A DNA stretch of 64,000 nucleotides from Silene latifolia (Eukaryota; Streptophyta; Magnoliopsida; Caryophyllales; Caryophyllaceae), in the NCBI RefSeq assembly GCF_048544455.1, contig NC_133534.1:222670292-222734291 (forward strand), in the 5' to 3' direction. Position 1 is the first letter of the stretch. Every line of letters starts with the position of its first letter. Below are positions 60,932 through 64,000 of the stretch, in pieces. The position numbers and the translations under genes are program-made. Under the pieces are notes generated by a model. That model worked only from the letters and a program-made list of their open reading frames with translations, was not told the origin of the DNA and ran no database searches.

Positions 60932-62252
60932 TGTAATACCCGTCCTTTTAAGGACCCGTTGATCAACGTTGACCGACTTTTGGGGGCAGGCAATAGCCCT
61001 TAGTGATGCGTGCCGGAGTTACCTTGTGCCTTGATTGCCTTTAGAAGTGAGTGGTACTCGATAGAGTAGAGGCTACTCGATCGAGTAGCTTGGGCACTCG
61101 ATCGAGTAGGGGCCACTCGATCGAGTAAGTGGGTTACTCGATCGAGTAGCGTCTTTTCAGCGAGGGTTTATAATCGTGTTTTGTTAAAACCGCAAATCAT
61201 TTCCGCCTCCTTCCTTCAAATCTATAGGTCGCCTCCTTCCTTTCCCTTCACCAAATACCTTCCATGGGAGCCTTTGAGGATGCTAGTGCTTTGAGGTTGG
61301 GTTGCTTGAGTCGGGTAGCGGTCTTAACGCTGTTGTGAGATGTGTAGGTACGTTGTCGTCATCATCTTTGTCTTTGTTGTTCCTTGTAGGGTTGTATTGG
61401 TAGTAATAGGCTTGTATACTGTTTATATAGGGGTTGCTTGCTTGGTTGATGTCGTATGGTTGATCGAGGAATCGCTGCTTTTGGTTAAAGGTAGGTTCGC
61501 CTACTCAGTCTTTGTTGGTTGTTAGAGTGTCGGTTGTTGTTGTTGATTGTTGTTGTCGTTGCTGTGGTTGTTGTTGTTGTCGTTATTGTGGTTGTCGTTG
61601 TTGTGATACAGCTGCTTGTGACTGATTGTCTGTGGTTCTCGAGGTGCGTCCTCGGCTGAGTGGAGTCACATGCGGGAGTGGCTTCACGCCCTAGTTTCGC
61701 CCTCCGTGGAACCCACCACGGGAGGGGATGTGCACATTAATGGGACAGGGTTTATCGCTCGGTATAATGAGCGGGGATTTGGTGGGTACGGCTGCGGTCC
61801 CCCACTGGCAGGGCTGGTCCAGTGGACAGTCGGTGACGGAGATTGGTTGGAGTGGTTGTGACTGTGTGTGTGTGTGTTTGGTTGTGTTTGTAATTTGTTG
61901 GTACTGTTTGTTGTGTCATACCTCAGTTACTGACCTTGTGTGGCATTCTTGTTTGTTTTGTTGTGTCTGACATGATCCCTTATGGTGAGCAATCCGTCTT
62001 AGCAGGTGCTGTCTGGGATGCTAGCTGGAGTCCGGGTTGGGATGAGTCCTCACGGGTAATGTCAGAAGTAGTTCTATAGCTTTGACGAGTTGTACCTTTG
62101 TTTAAATAGTTTAGATGTAACACTTGTAACATAACTATAATTGTTCTTTTATCTACTTTTGATAATTACTTACCTTGGACAACCGAGATGGTGATGCCCT
62201 TATATGCTAGGGAAGGTCTTGTTAAGGCTCCTTGGTATATGGGGGTGTCACA
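60932..62252 (+). repeat. 5' LTR of a second gypsy-type element
   Basis: It starts TGTAATACCCGTCCTTTTAAG and ends TATGGGGGTGTCACA, TG..CA, 1321 bp. A PBS for initiator-Met tRNA follows three bases later. At 61060-61155 it holds five close copies of a CTCGATCGAGTA palindrome. A GTTGTTGTTGTCGTTGTTGTGG low-complexity stretch lies at 61525-61610. The 3' LTR is outside the window, so the borders rest on the PBS and terminal bases only. Confidence 0.75.
61060..61155. repeat. Cluster of TACTCGATCGAGTA palindromes in the LTR
   Basis: Five units, mostly perfect 12-14-bp palindromes (the first diverged as ACTCGATAGAGTA), are spaced about 17-20 bp apart. A second cluster is present downstream at 63275-63412. 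Confidence 0.85.
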
Positions 62253-62255
62253 AAG

Positions 62256-62267
62256 TGGTATCAGAGC
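62256..62267 (+). promoter_or_regulatory. Primer-binding site, initiator-Met tRNA
   Basis: TGGTATCAGAGC, three bases after the LTR end, identical to the PBS of the chromovirus at 51093-51104. Confidence 0.9.
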
Positions 62268-64000
62268 GACGATTTTGGAACCTGTAACAAATGAACCTAA
62301 TGAACGTAGTGAGTCTAATAAAATGAACCTGGTGTATGTATATTGAGAGCCCCGGCCGATGCTAGATTTTGGGTGAGTAGGCGCCCTCATTTCAAAATCT
62401 TGGCCCCATTGTGCTTAAGCCAGTCACTGGGTATGGGAACGTTGAGTCGGCCATTATGTGCTTAATATGTATGGTGATTATTTTGGAATTGATTGTGGTC
62501 GGGTCTATGCTGAAGTTAGCATGTGCATAATAGTTATGTTAGAAACATATATGGTAAAGTTTTGATGGAACTAATATGTGTGTGTGATGATAATGAGGAA
62601 CGTGAAAGGTTTTATACTATAAAAGTATGTGAAAAGAGTAGAAACGCGTGAGGCGATATGAAATGCGATAATGGCTGTGTTTGTCCAAGTCGTTAGTAAT
62701 GGTAGTTTCTATAAGGGTTTATAAGCCTTATAATAGTGCTTATGGGGGTAGTTAAAGAGTTGTAGAATTGTAGTGAGATTTATCAAAATAGTAATGGATG
62801 AATGTGATATATGAATGGCTGAAAGCTTCCGCATGTGACATGATTAATTTGAGTAGGTTAATTTGTTTATGTTGAAGCATAATTATGTTGCTAGTACCCT
62901 TGGGTGATACCTGTAAATTTTATGTTAAAAGAGTGATTAAAGTAATGTGATTATAAGTTTATTAGCAGAATAGTAGGCAAAGGTTTAAGTGATGAGATAA
63001 TGCGTTAAATGTATACATGAATGATTTAATAGCAAGGTGACCTATGTTGCGTGGAGTTTGTTATAGAATAACATGATATGTATCCTAGTTGGTGAAACCG
63101 GTGTGGTACAATTGAGTAGTAATGGTATAATGTGAATGAATATGATAACCGGTGACGATTTCCGAACTCGGTTTGGAATCGACACGTGATGTTGTTTTGC
63201 AGGAATCTTCAGTTAACCTCGTTATTCCGACCGTGTACCCAACCTTACTTGACCGAGTGTGAGTGCTTACTAGACCGAGTAGACCTCACTCGATCTAGTT
63301 AGGAAGCTATGACGTTGAGGAAGTAGGAATTTCCTACGAATACTCGATCAAATAACGTCTACTCGATCGAGTAGAGGGCACTCGATCGAGTACCCGAGAC
63401 ACTCGATCGAGTAAGCTACAGTACCCGGATAATTACGGGATTCTTATACTCTTTTCCCATCTTTCTTCCCTTCATTCTAATTCATTCATAAACCCTAATA
63501 CCTTCATATCTCTCATCTTGCTCTCAAATCTTGTGATTGTGGTGATTTATTTGGTGATTTCCTTTGCTTATAATTGTTCTTTTACTTCCTATTTGATCAA
63601 GGTACGAATTTTCTTCTATTTTAATGTTTTTCATCAATTAGAAACAATTAGGATGATAGAGAAATCTGAAAATTCGATTTATATGTGAGAAAATTTGCTT
63701 GTAATTGTTGTAATATGATCTAGATGCTTCCCTTTTATGATTATTGTTGCTTGTAATACAAAGCTCAAGTAGAAATTGCATATAATTGGGGCCGAATTTT
63801 CTAGGGTTTGAGAAATTAAATTGATTTTTGGTTGTCTTTTACATGTTAAAGGATGAAATTTGAGTAATTTATGTTGTATATGTCATGTGGAAAGTTGATT
63901 TTTGTAATTTTCACCTCAAAATTTGCCTTAAAACTCCGTCTTAAAAGTGTCCCAAATTAAAATTCGTCTCATATGATTGGGAATTTGTGTTGTACATGGA
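62268..64000 (+). mobile_element. Leader/internal start of the second gypsy-type element
   Basis: Follows the PBS and runs off the window. No gag or other domain is readable. It contains a second TACTCGATCGAGTA cluster (63275-63412) and a CT-rich leader at 63440-63600 (TTTTCCCATCTTTCTTCCC). The gag gene presumably begins beyond 64000. Confidence 0.55.
63275..63412. repeat. Second TACTCGATCGAGTA palindrome cluster
   Basis: Units at about 63284 (diverged), 63343 (diverged, CTCGATCAAATA), 63361, 63380 and 63401, with spacing and flanking words (AGGGCACTCGATCGAG) like those in the LTR cluster at 61060-61155. Confidence 0.85.

Noticed and set aside
61340..61970. Val- and Cys-rich plus-strand frames in the last LTR
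   Set aside because: They arise from GTTGTTGTTGTCG and TGTGTGTG low-complexity DNA.

Overview
This is a repeat-dense, AT-rich nuclear segment of a dicot plant. GT-AG introns, FAR1/Ulp1 Mutator-like DNA transposons, Helitrons, Ty3/gypsy chromoviruses primed by initiator-Met tRNA, and L1-type LINEs all fit a plant. Repeated TACTCGATCGAGTA palindromes and TTCAGTTCAGATCC-type repeats suggest Caryophyllales, perhaps Caryophyllaceae; this placement is an impression, not proof. Only one gene looks like an intact host gene: a five-exon DUF1666-family gene on the minus strand at 36893-39213, whose exons join in frame to 568 codons plus stop. Almost everything else is mobile DNA in layers.

1-10473: right-hand part of a large Mutator-like element (MULE) whose left end lies outside the window. 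It has two convergent genes. On + is a SUMO-protease-like (Ulp1/C48) gene with two tandem peptidase domains. On - is a FAR1-type transposase gene. Both are damaged by stops and frameshifts. Introns and the intergenic spacer are packed with an AGTGTAAATG(T) minisatellite. 10474-10559 is a pure (TA)n tract separating two identical, head-to-head element ends (GGTAAGATCTAATGAGTCC). 10560-13552 is a shorter non-autonomous relative with the same ends and the same AGTGTAAATG motif; a second (TA)n follows it at 13575-13639.

13640-27625: nested Helitron relics. They carry an unidentified exon-like block, a 9-bp-TSD foldback MITE, a solo LTR with GTATT target duplications, and a third (TA)n-flanked element (22230-27046). 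That element uses a different short motif (TAGATACAC) and has two long hairpins.

27626-36892: GATCCTATAAGTTCAG repeats, (TTA)n/(ACA)n microsatellites, a 5'-truncated L1 LINE (29868-34161, with target duplications), and two MITEs. 36893-39213: the DUF1666 gene. 39214-42569: non-coding, with a small minus-strand Helitron.

42570-59231: a Russian-doll nest. A Tekay/Del-like chromovirus (43114-54012; 2.9-kb LTRs, CTCCC target duplication, tRNA-iMet PBS, PPT) sits inside a minus-strand L1 LINE (42586-59215, 16-bp target duplication). That LINE sits inside the remains of another, plus-strand LINE. 59674-60931 is an unresolved LTR-like stretch. 60932 to the end is the 5' LTR, PBS and leader of another gypsy-type element running off the right edge.

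Most likely candidate for an undescribed system: the (TA)n-associated MULE with a double Ulp1 protease, a FAR1 transposase and self-made minisatellite introns, together with its non-autonomous partner.
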